From assembly GCA_050740695.1 (NCBI GenBank), contig JBOIDR010000005.1, positions 1-64,000 on the forward strand: 64,000 bases of DNA, written 5' to 3'. Under the pieces are notes generated by a model that saw only the letters and a program-made list of their open reading frames with translations, was not told where the DNA came from and did not search any database. Position 1 is the stretch's first letter; every line of letters begins with the position of its first letter. This DNA comes from JACCXJ01 sp050740695 (GTDB lineage Bacteria; Pseudomonadota; Gammaproteobacteria; JACCXJ01). The translations under genes were made by a program, and so were the position numbers. Below, one piece after another: positions 41,269 to 50,450 of this stretch.

Positions 41269-42399
41269 TCACAATAGCACCAGGTTATCCCGGTGGATCA
41301 GCTCGGGCTCATCCACATAGCCCAGGATCGCTTCGATTCGATCGCTGGGCTGGCCTATGATGGCGCGTGCCTCGGCGGCGGCGTAGTTGATCAAACCCCG
41401 CGCGATCTCCCGCCCTTCCCGGTCCACGCAGCGGACCAGCTCGCCGCGCGCGAACTCGCCTTCGACCAACTGGACGCCGACCGCCAAGAGGCTGCGCCCT
41501 GATTGGATCAGCACCCGCACGGCGCCCTCATCGAGCACCAACCGGCCCCTGGACTTGAGCCCCCCGGCCAGCCATCGCTTGCGTGCGGCCACGGGCCCCT
41601 GTCCGGGGACCAGGAGGGTGCCGAGGGCCTCGCCCCTGGCCAGGCGGATCAGGATCTCGGGTTCCGCGCCAGAGGCGATCAGCGTCGCCGTGCCCGATCG
41701 GGCCGCGAGCGCCGCGGCGCACAGCTTGGTCTGCATGCCGCCGCGTCCGAAGGCCGTGCCTTGGCCGGCCATGGCCTCGAGCGCCGGATCGCCGGCGCGC
41801 GCCTCGGGGATGAAACGAGCTTGCGGATCGAGTCGCGGGTCGTGCTCGTAGAGGCCGGCCTGATCGGTCAGGATCACCAGTAACCGGGCCTCGACCAGGT
41901 TGGCGCAGAGCCCGGCCAGGGTGTCGTTGTCCCCGAAGCGGATCTCCTCGGTGGCGACCGTGTCGTTCTCGTTGACGACCGGCACGACCCCGAGTGACAG
42001 GAGGGTCTGCAGGGTGCTCCGGGCGTTTAGATAACGCCGGCGGTGGGCAGCATCGTCATGGGTGAGCAGGACCTGGGCGGTATGCAGGCCGTGGCGCTTG
42101 AAGCACGCCTCGTAGGTCTGGATGAGTCCCATCTGGCCGACGGCGGCCGCGGCCTGCAAGCGGTGCAGCGCGTGCGGGCGTGCCGGCCAGCCAAGGCGCG
42201 CGACCCCCTCGGCGACCGCCCCCGAGGTTACCACGACGATCTCCCGCCCTTCCCGGCACAGCGCCGCGATCTGAGTGACCCACGCCTCCAGGGAATCGGC
42301 CCGCAGCCCCTGGCCCTGGTTAGTGGCGAGCGAGCTGCCGATCTTGACGACCCAGCGCCGCGCCTCGGCAAGCGTCTTACGGCACGGCGACAGGGGCAT
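41269..42399 (-). CDS. proB: Glutamate 5-kinase ProB
   Basis: ProB phosphorylates glutamate in the first step of proline synthesis. The 376-residue protein has the amino-acid-kinase fold (VVKIGSSLATNQGQGL, VTSGAVAEG, NENDTVATEEIRFGDNDTLAG, GRGGMQTKLCAA) and a C-terminal PUA domain (about residues 285-365). I start at ATG 42399 (MPLSPCRKTLAEARRWVVKIG), which overlaps the 3' end of obgE by 23 bases; a longer reading has no homology. The partner proA is about 12 kb away in another operon. Confidence 0.95.
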   Translation of the reverse strand: MPLSPCRKTLAEARRWVVKIGSSLATNQGQGLRADSLEAWVTQIAALCREGREIVVVTSGAVAEGVARLGWPARPHALHRLQAAAAVGQMGLIQTYEACFKRHGLHTAQVLLTHDDAAHRRRYLNARSTLQTLLSLGVVPVVNENDTVATEEIRFGDNDTLAGLCANLVEARLLVILTDQAGLYEHDPRLDPQARFIPEARAGDPALEAMAGQGTAFGRGGMQTKLCAAALAARSGTATLIASGAEPEILIRLARGEALGTLLVPGQGPVAARKRWLAGGLKSRGRLVLDEGAVRVLIQSGRSLLAVGVQLVEGEFARGELVRCVDREGREIARGLINYAAAEARAIIGQPSDRIEAILGYVDEPELIHRDNLVLL

Positions 42400-43432
42400 C
42401 TTCGAGGTGTATCCGGGGCCCCGGACTGCGAAGTTCCTCCAGGCGCCCGGCGAGCCGGTATACCAGATCACGGCACCCGGCACCGGTCTTGGCCGAGATC
42501 GGCGCGTACGCTCGCGTCCAGTCCAGCTCTTCGAGGATCACCCGGCAATGGCGCTCGCGCTCGGCCTCGGGCAGGAGATCGATCTTGTTCAGCACCAGCC
42601 AGCGTTCACGGGCATGGAGCCCCGGGCTGTATTGTTTCAGTTCCCTTTCGATGACGCGGATCGCCTGAGCGACCTCGCCGATCTCGCCGGCCGCATCCGC
42701 CACCTGGAGCAGGAGACGGGTGCGCTCGAGGTGCTTCAAGAACTGGATCCCGAGCCCCGCGCCCGCCGCCGCGCCGGCCACGAGGCCGGGCACATCGGCC
42801 ACCACGAAGCTATGGTCGACGTCCACCGACACCACGCCGAGGTGCGGGTGCAGGGTCGTGAAGGGGTAGTCGGCCACCTTCGGGTGCGCCGCCGAGATGG
42901 CCCGGATGAGGCTCGACTTCCCCGCGTTCGGCAGGCCGACCAGACCGACATCGGCGAGTACGGACAGCTCCAGGCGCAGTCGCCGCGATTCCCCCGGCCG
43001 GCCTTTCGTGGTCTTGCGCGGTGCACGGTCGGTGCTGGTCTTGAAGCGCGTATTGCCCCGGCCGTGCAGGCCGCCCTGGGCCACGAGCAAACGCTGCTTC
43101 GGCGCCACCAGATCCCCGATCAACTCGTCCGTATCGGCATCATAAGCGCGTGTCCCGGCCGGGACGCGGATCATGAGATGACCCCCGGCGCGGCCCGAGC
43201 ACTGTGCCCCCATGCCCGATCGTCCCGATTCGGCCTTGAAGCGCCGCTGATAACGGAACTGGACGAGGGTGTCGACACCCCCCTCGGCGATCAGATAGAC
43301 ACTGCCGCCATCGCCGCCGTCTCCGCCATCGGGTCCGCCCCGCGGGACGTACTTTTCACGCCGGAAGCTCAGACAGCCATGGCCGCCGGCGCCGGCCTCC
43401 ACCTCGATGAGCGCGCTATCGACGAATTTCAC
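42377..43432 (-). CDS. obgE: GTPase ObgE/CgtA
   Basis: Obg is an essential GTPase of late 50S assembly. The 351-residue protein has the glycine-rich Obg domain (about 1-158, GGPDGGDGGDGGSVYL) and a G domain: GLPNAGKSS, YPFTTLHPHLG, DVPG, NKIDLL and SAKTG. The switch-2 region reads PGLVAGAAAGAGLG where most Obg proteins have PGLIEGA, a small departure. It follows rplU and rpmA after a terminator-like hairpin and overlaps proB. Confidence 0.97.
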   Translation of the reverse strand: MKFVDSALIEVEAGAGGHGCLSFRREKYVPRGGPDGGDGGDGGSVYLIAEGGVDTLVQFRYQRRFKAESGRSGMGAQCSGRAGGHLMIRVPAGTRAYDADTDELIGDLVAPKQRLLVAQGGLHGRGNTRFKTSTDRAPRKTTKGRPGESRRLRLELSVLADVGLVGLPNAGKSSLIRAISAAHPKVADYPFTTLHPHLGVVSVDVDHSFVVADVPGLVAGAAAGAGLGIQFLKHLERTRLLLQVADAAGEIGEVAQAIRVIERELKQYSPGLHARERWLVLNKIDLLPEAERERHCRVILEELDWTRAYAPISAKTGAGCRDLVYRLAGRLEELRSPGPRIHLEDAPVAVP

Positions 43433-43481
43433 GGCGAGACCCCGCGATCATCCCGCATCCGTCGGCATCCGTAAGGCCCAT

Positions 43482-43510
43482 CGACAAAAGGCCCCGTCGC
43501 GACGGGGCCT
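43482..43510 (-). terminator. Terminator between rpmA and obgE
   Basis: The 22-base perfect palindrome at 43489-43510 (arm AGGCCCCGTCG) is followed on the minus strand by TTTTG. It lies 27 bp after the rpmA stop and would limit read-through into obgE and proB. Confidence 0.8.
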
Positions 43511-43536
43511 CTGCGTGCCTGGAGCAATATAGTAAG

Positions 43537-43815
43537 TTAGCCGCCCGTCGTTTCCGACTGGCCCGGTATCACGCTGACGAAGGTCCGGTTGTGGGGACCC
43601 TTGGTCTCGAATACCACGCGCCCCTCCGCCTTGGCGAAGAGCGTATGGTCCTTCCCACAGCCGACATTGGTGCCCGCGTGCCAGCGGGTGCCCCGCTGCC
43701 TGACCAGGATATTTCCCGCGACCACGATCTGTCCGCCGTAACGCTTTATGCCGAGGCGCTTCGAGTGTGAGTCCCGGCCGTTACGGGTGCTGCCGCCTGC
43801 CTTCTTATGTGCCAT
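43537..43815 (-). CDS. rpmA: 50S ribosomal protein L27
   Basis: L27 lies near the peptidyl-transferase centre. The 92-residue protein starts MAHKKAGGSTRNGRDS and contains IVVAGNILVRQRGT, RWHAGTNVGCGKDHTLFA, the family signature. The start ATG overlaps the rplU stop by 11 bases, so the two are translationally coupled. Confidence 0.98.
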   Translation of the reverse strand: MAHKKAGGSTRNGRDSHSKRLGIKRYGGQIVVAGNILVRQRGTRWHAGTNVGCGKDHTLFAKAEGRVVFETKGPHNRTFVSVIPGQSETTGG

Positions 43816-44179
43816 TGCGCGTCACCTTATCTAGACCCGACGGGATCAACCCGGCGGGCGGCAGGCCGGCCAGGCGGATGGATCGGATCGTGACCTCCGT
43901 AAAGTCCTGTCGGTGACCCATCTGCTTTCGATAATGCTTGCGGCGCCTGAACTTGACGATCCGCAGCTTGGGGCCTCTGCCGTGGGCCGTGATCTCGGCC
44001 TCTACCTTCGCCCCCTCCAGGATCGGGCGACCGACCTCGATGCGATCACCGTCCACGACCATGAGGACCTCGGTGAGATCGACCGAGGCACCCACGTCGC
44101 CGGGGAGCTTTTCGACCCGCAGGGTCGATTCCGCTGTCACCTTGTATTGTTTACCGCCGCTCTTGATCACCGCGTACAT
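43805..44179 (-). CDS. rplU: 50S ribosomal protein L21
   Basis: L21 binds 23S rRNA domain I and contacts L20. The protein begins MYAVIKSGGKQYKV and has the C-terminal block KFRRRKHYRKQMGHRQ. It is 124 residues, about twenty longer than E. coli L21, because it runs on to overlap rpmA. ATG 44179 with GAGGTG upstream. Divergent from ispB, as is usual. Confidence 0.96.
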   Translation of the reverse strand: MYAVIKSGGKQYKVTAESTLRVEKLPGDVGASVDLTEVLMVVDGDRIEVGRPILEGAKVEAEITAHGRGPKLRIVKFRRRKHYRKQMGHRQDFTEVTIRSIRLAGLPPAGLIPSGLDKVTRNGT

Positions 44180-44431
44180 CTGATGTAACACCTCACGACC
44201 GGTTTTCCGGGCGGCCGATCCCGGGGCGAGGATTGTACGGAGATCGGGTGTCCCGCACAAGGCGCTCGCCCCGCCCGCTTGCGTCGCGGGGACCTGTAGG
44301 GGCGCCCTTGTGGGTGCCCCCCGGACGCCTTCACAGTGGCGCAGCCTCGTTTGCGCCCCGGAGGGGCGCGGTCCGGCGACACCGCGAAGACCGTGACAAT
44401 CGCCGGGAGAGCTTGGCACAATGCGAGACGC

Positions 44432-45421
44432 ATGCTCACCGGATGCCTCCCCACGAAGATCGACGCGCTGCGCGCGCTCATCGCCGACGACATCGCCGAT
44501 GTCGACCGGCTCATCAAGCTGCGCCTGTATTCCGAGGTCCCGCTCATCAACCAGTTGAGCCACTACATCGTCCAGAGCGGTGGTAAGCGCCTGCGGCCGG
44601 TGCTGGCGCTCTTATCCGCCCACGCCCATGGCTATGGCGGCCGCCTCCATATCCACCTCGCCGCCATAGTGGAGCTGATCCATACCGCGACCCTGCTGCA
44701 CGACGATGTGGTCGATGCTTCGGATCTCAGGCGCGGGCGCGAGACCGCCAACCTGGTCTTCGGGAACGAGGCGAGTGTGCTGGTGGGCGATTTCCTGTAC
44801 TCGCGCGCCTTCCAGATGATGGTCGATGTGCGTGACATGCGGGTCATGGAGATCCTCTCGGACGCGACCAATACCATCGCCGAGGGAGAGGTCATGCAGC
44901 TCATGAACTGCCATGACCCCGATACCAGCGAGGAACGCTACCTGGCCATCATCCACAACAAGACCGCGAAGCTGTTCGAGGCCGCCGCCAGGCTGGGCGC
45001 GGTGCTGTCTGGGGCGGTCGCCGCGGCGGAGGAGGCGATGGCGGCCTACGGGCGGCATCTCGGCACCGCCTATCAGCTAATCGACGATGTGTTCGACTAC
45101 ACCGCTAGCGCCGAGCAACTCGGTAAGAACATCGGTGACGACCTAGCCGAGGGCAAGCCCACCTTGCCGCTCTTGTACGCTTTACGGCACGGGAGCGCGG
45201 CCCAGGGCGCGCTCTTGCGCGGCGCCATCGAGGCGGGCGGGCGGGGGCAGATCGGCCCGGTCATAGAGACCATTGAAGCCACCGGCGCCATCACGTACAC
45301 TGCCGCGCTCGCGCGCTCGGAGGCGCGGTGCGCGCTGCGGGTGATAGAGGATCTAGGCGCGTCCCCGTACAAAGACGCCCTGCTCGCGCTCGCGGCGTTC
45401 GCGGTCGACCGCAGGTCTTGA
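44432..45421 (+). CDS. ispB: Octaprenyl/polyprenyl diphosphate synthase IspB
   Basis: IspB makes the all-trans polyprenyl diphosphate for the ubiquinone side chain. The 329-residue protein has the two aspartate motifs DDVVD (91-95) and DDVFD (218-222), GGKRLRP at 50-56 and GDDLAEGKPTLPLL. ATG 44432 (MLTGCLPTKIDALRALI); a longer reading upstream has no homology. Divergent from rplU. Confidence 0.95.
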   Translation: MLTGCLPTKIDALRALIADDIADVDRLIKLRLYSEVPLINQLSHYIVQSGGKRLRPVLALLSAHAHGYGGRLHIHLAAIVELIHTATLLHDDVVDASDLRRGRETANLVFGNEASVLVGDFLYSRAFQMMVDVRDMRVMEILSDATNTIAEGEVMQLMNCHDPDTSEERYLAIIHNKTAKLFEAAARLGAVLSGAVAAAEEAMAAYGRHLGTAYQLIDDVFDYTASAEQLGKNIGDDLAEGKPTLPLLYALRHGSAAQGALLRGAIEAGGRGQIGPVIETIEATGAITYTAALARSEARCALRVIEDLGASPYKDALLALAAFAVDRRS

Positions 45422-45450
45422 CCGCTCCGGCAGCGGGGCCCATCCGGGCA

Positions 45451-45485
45451 TCGGGCCAGGGTAAATCGGGCCAGGGTAAATCGGG
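45451..45485 (+). repeat. 15-bp tandem duplication in the tRNA-Pro leader
   Basis: TCGGGCCAGGGTAAA occurs twice back to back (45451-45465, 45466-45480) and its first bases TCGGG begin again at the tRNA 5' end (45481). Confidence 0.85.
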
Positions 45486-45558
45486 GTGTAGCTCAGCCTG
45501 GTAGAGCACTGCCTTCGGGAGGCAGGAGTCGCACGTTCAAATCGTGTCACCCCGACCA
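45482..45558 (+). tRNA. tRNA-Pro (anticodon CGG)
   Basis: A 77-base cloverleaf. Acceptor arms CGGGGTG and CACCCCG close with A and an encoded CCA. The anticodon stem is CTGCC/GGCAG with loop TTCGGGA, anticodon CGG reading CCG. The T arm is CGCAC-GTTCAAATC-GTGTC-like. It lies 60 bp after ispB on the same strand. Confidence 0.95.
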
Positions 45559-45590
45559 ACATTGACTGTCGGGGGCACCGTCCCCCTCCG

Positions 45591-45782
45591 TCACGCCAGA
45601 AACTCCATCTCCTCCGGCGGTTGCGGTGGGGTGCGCGGCCGAAAGCCCAGGACCTCGATGCGCCGCCGCCTGGCCTCGCGCCGACGCTCCTGTTCGCGCG
45701 CCTCGGTGTTCGTGAGGAACAGGAAATACGCCACGATCGCGGCGTGGCAGAAGTACAGGAAGATTCCGAACCACGGTTCCAT
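45591..45782 (-). CDS. Small membrane protein with basic tail, hypothetical
   Basis: A 63-residue reading frame with one hydrophobic helix (FGIFLYFCHAAIVAYFLFL, about 5-23) and a strongly basic helix (EAREQERRREARRRRIEVLG). The membrane-then-basic layout is plausible for a small inner-membrane protein but no family is recognised and the start lacks a clear ribosome-binding site. It lies between tRNA-Pro and the beta-glucosidase gene, opposite to both. Confidence 0.5.
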   Translation of the reverse strand: MEPWFGIFLYFCHAAIVAYFLFLTNTEAREQERRREARRRRIEVLGFRPRTPPQPPEEMEFLA

Positions 45783-45845
45783 GCCGACACCTGCCGGATA
45801 TTACCGCACCGGCGCCGGTAAATAGCAAGCCTCACGGTGTTCTCC

Positions 45846-47240
45846 ATGACCCCCCAGCCGGTCTCGCACCCAGACCTAGGTGCGGTCCCGACAGGCCCGC
45901 CCGGCTTTCCACCGGGGTTCCTGTGGGGCGCGGCGACCTCGGCCTATCAGATCGAGGGCTCGCCCTTGGCCGATGGCGCCGGGGCGAGCATCTGGCATCG
46001 CTTCTCCCACACCCCCGGGACCATCGCGAACGGCGAGACCGGCGACCTTGCCTGTGACCACTACCGGCGCTTTCCGGACGACGTGCGCCTGATGCGGGAG
46101 CTCGGCTTGCGAGCGTATCGGTTCAGCGTGAGTTGGGGCCGGGTCTTGCCGGAGGGGCGTGGCCAGGTCAACCGCAAGGGGCTCGCGTTCTACGAGCGCC
46201 TCGTGGATATGCTGCTGGATCACGGCATCGCGCCGGTCGTAACCCTTTATCACTGGGACCTGCCGGTGGCCCTGGAGGAACGGGGGGGATGGGCGAACCG
46301 CGACATCCGCCACTGGTTCGCGGACTACGCCTGTCTGCTCTACCGCTCGCTCGGCGATCGCGTCGAACTGTGGATCACCTTGAACGAGCCTTGGGTCATT
46401 ATGCAGGGTGGTTATATAGCAGGGAAGCTGGCACCGGGGCGTCGCGATCTGGCCGAGGGCGCGCGCGTCTCGCAGAACCTGCTCCTCGCCCATGGACAGG
46501 CGGTTCGGGCCTATCGCGCAGACGGCCGCCACGCGATCGGGATAGCCGTGAACCTGGAGCCCAAGTATCCGGCATCGGGATCGCCTGCCGATCGCGAGGC
46601 CACGGTACGGGCCGACGCCTATATGAACCGCCAATTTCTCGACCCGATCTTCCTCGGCGAGCATCCCGCCGAGATCCGCGAGATGTTCGGTGCGGCCTGG
46701 CCGGAGTGGTCCGATGAGGATATGGCGCTGGCTCGCTCGCCCATCGACTCCTTGGGCGTCAACTATTACACGCGCGGCCTGACCCGACACGACCCGGCGG
46801 TCAAACCCCACCGCGCACGGAACATCTCCGAAGCGGCCCGGCGGACCACCGAGATGGGCTGGGAGGTGTGCCCCGAGGGGCTCATCGATATTCTGGAACG
46901 GGTGAAGGCCCGCTACGGCAATCCGCCGATCTTTATCACCGAGAACGGGGCAGCGTTCCCGGACCCGCTTCCCTGCCAGGGCATCGTCGATGACCCCTTG
47001 CGCATCGCATATCTGCGCGACCACCTGCGGGCCGCGCACACGGCGCTGGCACGGGGCGTCGATCTGCGCGGTTACTTCGCCTGGTCGCTCCTGGACAACT
47101 TCGAGTGGGCCGAGGGGTATTCCAAGCGTTTCGGACTCGTCTCCGTGGACCGCGAAACCCAGGCTCGCATCCCCAAGGCCAGCGCGCGCTTCTATACCGA
47201 GGTGATCGATACCCACGGTGCCTGTTTATCGGACCGGTGA
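45846..47240 (+). CDS. GH1-family beta-glucosidase
   Basis: Glycoside hydrolase family 1, 464 residues, hydrolysing beta-linked glucose or galactose at non-reducing ends. FPPGFLWGAATSAYQIEG at about 21-38 opens the barrel. The acid/base is Glu181 in TLNEPWV, the nucleophile Glu366 in FITENGA. Substrate residues are in YHWDLP and WSLLDNFEWAEGYSKRFGL. No signal peptide, so it is cytoplasmic and would act on imported disaccharides; no sugar transporter is nearby. Start ATG 45846, with GTG 45837 possible. Confidence 0.95.
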   Translation: MTPQPVSHPDLGAVPTGPPGFPPGFLWGAATSAYQIEGSPLADGAGASIWHRFSHTPGTIANGETGDLACDHYRRFPDDVRLMRELGLRAYRFSVSWGRVLPEGRGQVNRKGLAFYERLVDMLLDHGIAPVVTLYHWDLPVALEERGGWANRDIRHWFADYACLLYRSLGDRVELWITLNEPWVIMQGGYIAGKLAPGRRDLAEGARVSQNLLLAHGQAVRAYRADGRHAIGIAVNLEPKYPASGSPADREATVRADAYMNRQFLDPIFLGEHPAEIREMFGAAWPEWSDEDMALARSPIDSLGVNYYTRGLTRHDPAVKPHRARNISEAARRTTEMGWEVCPEGLIDILERVKARYGNPPIFITENGAAFPDPLPCQGIVDDPLRIAYLRDHLRAAHTALARGVDLRGYFAWSLLDNFEWAEGYSKRFGLVSVDRETQARIPKASARFYTEVIDTHGACLSDR

Positions 47241-47330
47241 GCACGATGGCCGGCAGCTGCCGTTAGCCGTATCGTGCCGCGAGGCAGATAGGCCCGACCC
47301 CTGCGTCAGGTATCGTCGACCGATACTTCC

Positions 47331-48050
47331 ATGATCGTCCTGTTCACCGATTTTGGCCCCTGCGGGCCCTACCTGGGGCAGATGAGCGCGGTGCTGCACC
47401 GCGAGGCCCCCGGGGTGCCGGTGGTGACCTTGCTGGCCGATGCGCCGGCCCATGACCCGCGCGCGAGCGCTTATCTCCTGCCCGCCTATGTGCGGGATTT
47501 TCCGAGGGGTGCGGTGTTCTTGTGCGTGATCGATCCGGGGGTCGGCTCGGGCTTGCACCGGCCGATGGCGATCGAGGTCGACGGCCGCTGGTTCGTCGGA
47601 CCCGGCAACGGGCTCTTCGAGATCGTGGCCCGCCGCGCCCGTTCGGCGCATGCCTGGGCCATCACCTGGCGTCCCCGCGAGCTGTCGGCGACGTTTCACG
47701 GTCGCGATCTCTACGCCCCGGAGGCCGCGCGGCTGGCACGCGGGGAGGGGCCGCGTGGCGTGCCGGTGACGCTCGAACCGGACCCGTCCTGGCCCGATGA
47801 TCTCTATCAGGTGATCTACCTCGATCACTACGGCAACTGCATCACCGGCGTGCGCGCCACGGCTTTCACGGGCGGCCAACTGCTGCTTCGGGGCCGGCCG
47901 CTCCCGCGCGCCCGGACCTTTGCCGAGGTGCCCGGCGCGCAGCCATTCTTCTACGAGAACTCGAACGGGCTCATCGAGATCGCCGTGCGCGAGGGACGGG
48001 CCGGCGAGGTCCTGGGGATCGGGATAGGTGAGCCGATCGCGGCGGCTTAG
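47331..48050 (+). CDS. SAM hydroxide adenosyltransferase (DUF62) / SAM hydrolase
   Basis: A 239-residue member of the fluorinase-like family. Members with a water-activating triad split S-adenosylmethionine into adenosine and methionine. Visible motifs are LFTDFGPCGPYLGQM at the N-terminus, VIDPGVGS, WFVGPGNGLFE, FHGRDLYAPEAA and the C-terminal NSNGLIEIAVREG. Start ATG 47331. The gene is on its own; its physiological role is not settled. Confidence 0.92.
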   Translation: MIVLFTDFGPCGPYLGQMSAVLHREAPGVPVVTLLADAPAHDPRASAYLLPAYVRDFPRGAVFLCVIDPGVGSGLHRPMAIEVDGRWFVGPGNGLFEIVARRARSAHAWAITWRPRELSATFHGRDLYAPEAARLARGEGPRGVPVTLEPDPSWPDDLYQVIYLDHYGNCITGVRATAFTGGQLLLRGRPLPRARTFAEVPGAQPFFYENSNGLIEIAVREGRAGEVLGIGIGEPIAAA

Positions 48051-48120
48051 CGAGATCCTAATACCTTTGGACGAGCAGGAGACGGGGCCATGGGTTCGAG
48101 CGGCACAATAGGGGTGTCTT

Positions 48121-48885
48121 TTACGACTCGCCGAGCAATACGGCTCTTGCCTCGTTGATCTTGGCGGCGAGGTAATCGGAGCCGCCCCGATCAGGGTGGA
48201 GCTTGTGGATGAGGCGACGGTGCGCGGCCATCACCTCCGCTCGGCTTGCCTCGGGCCCTAGGCCGAGGATCTGGCGGGCCTCATCGGCGGTCATCGGTAT
48301 CGGTCCGGGGCGTGTCCCCGTTTCCGAGCCGGGCGCCGACTGCCAGGTCTCGCCGTAGACCCTGTCGAGATAGCTCTGCAGCAAGGCGGTCGAATCGGGA
48401 TCGGCGCCTCGGCAGTCGCGATAAAGGCGTATCAGCTCATCGCGTTGCAGCTCGCTCAATTGATGACCCTTGAAAGTGCCCGCCAACACCTCACCGTCGA
48501 TCTCCCCCGTGGCGTGGTCAAGCCATAGGCGGACAAACCTGGTTTCGACCGTCGAGCGCTCGGCCCCGGTCGGGCCAGCGCTAGTCTCGGATGGAGGGCG
48601 GGCGGATTGGGGGCGGCCCTGCCGCCACAGGCGCTGGAGGAGCGGCGCATAGTGTAGTAACGGCAGAAGCCGCACGGCGGCGGCGACCAGGGCCCCAATG
48701 AGCGCCAATAACCAGTGAAGCCGCCCGGTGACCGCGAGGAAGAGGAGTAGCAGCACCGCGAGGACCACGAGCGCCCGGCGGATCTGGGCGGCGGTGACCG
48801 GGGGTGACGTTCGCCACCACCGCGCAACCCCTGCCAGCGCGCCGATCCCGGCCAGGAGCAAGGCGAGGTCGAGAAGCACCAGCAC
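48121..48885 (-). CDS. Membrane-anchored J-domain protein
   Basis: A 254-residue protein with two or three N-terminal membrane helices (about 2-20, 40-55, 58-75) and a C-terminal J domain (about 195-254) carrying the invariant HPD in HKLHPDRGGSDYLAAKINEA. The middle part has RFVRLWLDHATGEIDGEVL. The order resembles Pam18/Tim14-like and bacterial DjlA-like co-chaperones that recruit DnaK to the membrane. It is translated together with the upstream VWA gene (gap of three bases). Confidence 0.9.
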   Translation of the reverse strand: MLVLLDLALLLAGIGALAGVARWWRTSPPVTAAQIRRALVVLAVLLLLFLAVTGRLHWLLALIGALVAAAVRLLPLLHYAPLLQRLWRQGRPQSARPPSETSAGPTGAERSTVETRFVRLWLDHATGEIDGEVLAGTFKGHQLSELQRDELIRLYRDCRGADPDSTALLQSYLDRVYGETWQSAPGSETGTRPGPIPMTADEARQILGLGPEASRAEVMAAHRRLIHKLHPDRGGSDYLAAKINEARAVLLGES

Positions 48886-48888
48886 CGC

Positions 48889-49596
48889 TCACCTCTTATC
48901 GATCTCGTGAGTTAGCTGCAAGGCGATCCCTCCACGCTCCTTCCCGAAGCGTTCGAGCGCCGGCCTGCCTCCGGAGGCATAGACGGCGACTGCACTCAAG
49001 AGGTCGCGCAGTTGGGAGGCGCTGTGCGCGTCGAAGCGGCAATAGGCACCCTTAGAGAATCGTGCGATCTCTCGGAAGGAACGTTCCGCGATCGGGTCGT
49101 GCCCCTCCTGAAACACGAAGCCCGGGACCCCCAGGGCCCCGAGTTGACCGGCGAGGTGGCCCAGCCGCTCTGGGTCCTCTTCCATGCAGTCACCGACAAA
49201 AACCAGGGCGTTCACGCGCTTGTTCCGGGCCTCCTCCAGGGCATGAGCCAGGATCCGTTCGATCTGTGTGTACCCCGCGGCACAGGAGACAGCCGCCATC
49301 TGCCTCTGGAGCGCCCCGGTATCGGTGAGCCACGGGCTGGTCTCAAGCTCGCCATAGCCCCGGTAGAAGCAGAGCTGGATCTCGAGACCGCCGAGCGCGG
49401 CCGTCTCCTGGAACATCTGGGACTGGATATGGCTGGCGCGGTCCCAGGTCCGCTCACGGCTGGCGGTCGCGTCCATGGCGAAGATGAGCCGGCCGCCAGG
49501 CTTGACCCGTGGCAGCAGAGCCGCCTGCCTCAGGAAGGCGTCGATGTCTGCTCGGCTGGACCGCTCAGGGAGCTGGTGTCGGTCTCGGTCGCTCAT
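48889..49596 (-). CDS. VWA-domain protein
   Basis: A 235-residue protein with a von Willebrand A-type domain. The metal site DxTxS is DATAS at residues 42-46 (LIFAMDATASRERTWD), and a second metal loop is FVGDCMEEDPE. The sequence is cytoplasmic with no signal peptide. It immediately precedes the J-domain gene, so the two are probably partners in a complex of unknown purpose. Confidence 0.88.
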   Translation of the reverse strand: MSDRDRHQLPERSSRADIDAFLRQAALLPRVKPGGRLIFAMDATASRERTWDRASHIQSQMFQETAALGGLEIQLCFYRGYGELETSPWLTDTGALQRQMAAVSCAAGYTQIERILAHALEEARNKRVNALVFVGDCMEEDPERLGHLAGQLGALGVPGFVFQEGHDPIAERSFREIARFSKGAYCRFDAHSASQLRDLLSAVAVYASGGRPALERFGKERGGIALQLTHEIDKR

Positions 49597-49868
49597 GGTT
49601 ACCGTTCACTTCATGGGGTCGGCGTCTTGAATGACAACGATCATATTGGATGCGGCAAGCCGGCAATAGTGCCATGGTGCGGCGACGCCCCGCCCCCATG
49701 GTCGCCCGCCTGGCGTGACCGGATCGATACCGCCGCGAGAGCGAGGTGGCTTTCCGGGCGTCCGGGGGGCCCGTGGATAAGCACAGCTTCCCGCCCGTTC
49801 GCAGAGGGTCGCCTTCCGAAGTATACTATTGGCTATCGCTCACTTACCATCAAGCCGAGGGTCCCGCA

Positions 49869-50147
49869 ATGAAAGCTATCTGGCACGACAAGATATTGGC
49901 CGAAAGCGACAAGACCATCGTTATCGAAGGGAACCATTATTTTCCGGCGGAATCGGTACACCGTGAATTCTTTCGGCACAGCAACACCCATACGACCTGT
50001 CCTTGGAAGGGACAAGCGAGCTACTACGATATTGTCGTGGATGAAGCGGTGAATCACGACGCCGCATGGTATTACGCTGAACCCAAGACAGCCGCGGAGC
50101 AGATCAAAGACTATGTGGCGTTCTGGCGCGGAGTGAAGGTGCAGTAG
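49869..50147 (+). CDS. DUF427 family protein
   Basis: A 92-residue protein of the DUF427 type, a small double-psi beta-barrel-like fold of unknown role. Typical motifs are MKAIWHDKILAESDKTIVIEGNHYFP, CPWKGQASYYDI and AWYYAEPKTAAEQIKDYVAFW. Start ATG 49869, behind GAGGGT; longer readings have no homology. Confidence 0.92.
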   Translation: MKAIWHDKILAESDKTIVIEGNHYFPAESVHREFFRHSNTHTTCPWKGQASYYDIVVDEAVNHDAAWYYAEPKTAAEQIKDYVAFWRGVKVQ

Positions 50148-50450
50148 CTGGTATCGCTGCGCCGGCCCTTCGATCTCGGCTTTAGACCGGAGGCATCGAG
50201 CAGCGCGCCGGCCTTCGCCAGCTCCTCGTGCTACGCCGCCATTGCGCCGATCAGCTTCTCCTCCGGCATGACGCCGGCTTCCGTATCCTTGCTGGCCTTA
50301 CTACAATCATGAATCGCATCGTGTCGTCCTCCTGGTTTCAGCATTTAGTAGGTGTTTGTCTGGATCCGAGATTCCGGGCGGTCTCGACCGGCTGAGCGAC
50401 GCTAGCCGCTGACTTCTCTGGCCGCCCGGAACGCTGCGGCCACTACGCCA
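50148..50450. other. Intergenic region, no gene recognised
   Basis: No gene, RNA or repeat is recognised here. Composition suggests decayed coding DNA. Confidence 0.4.
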
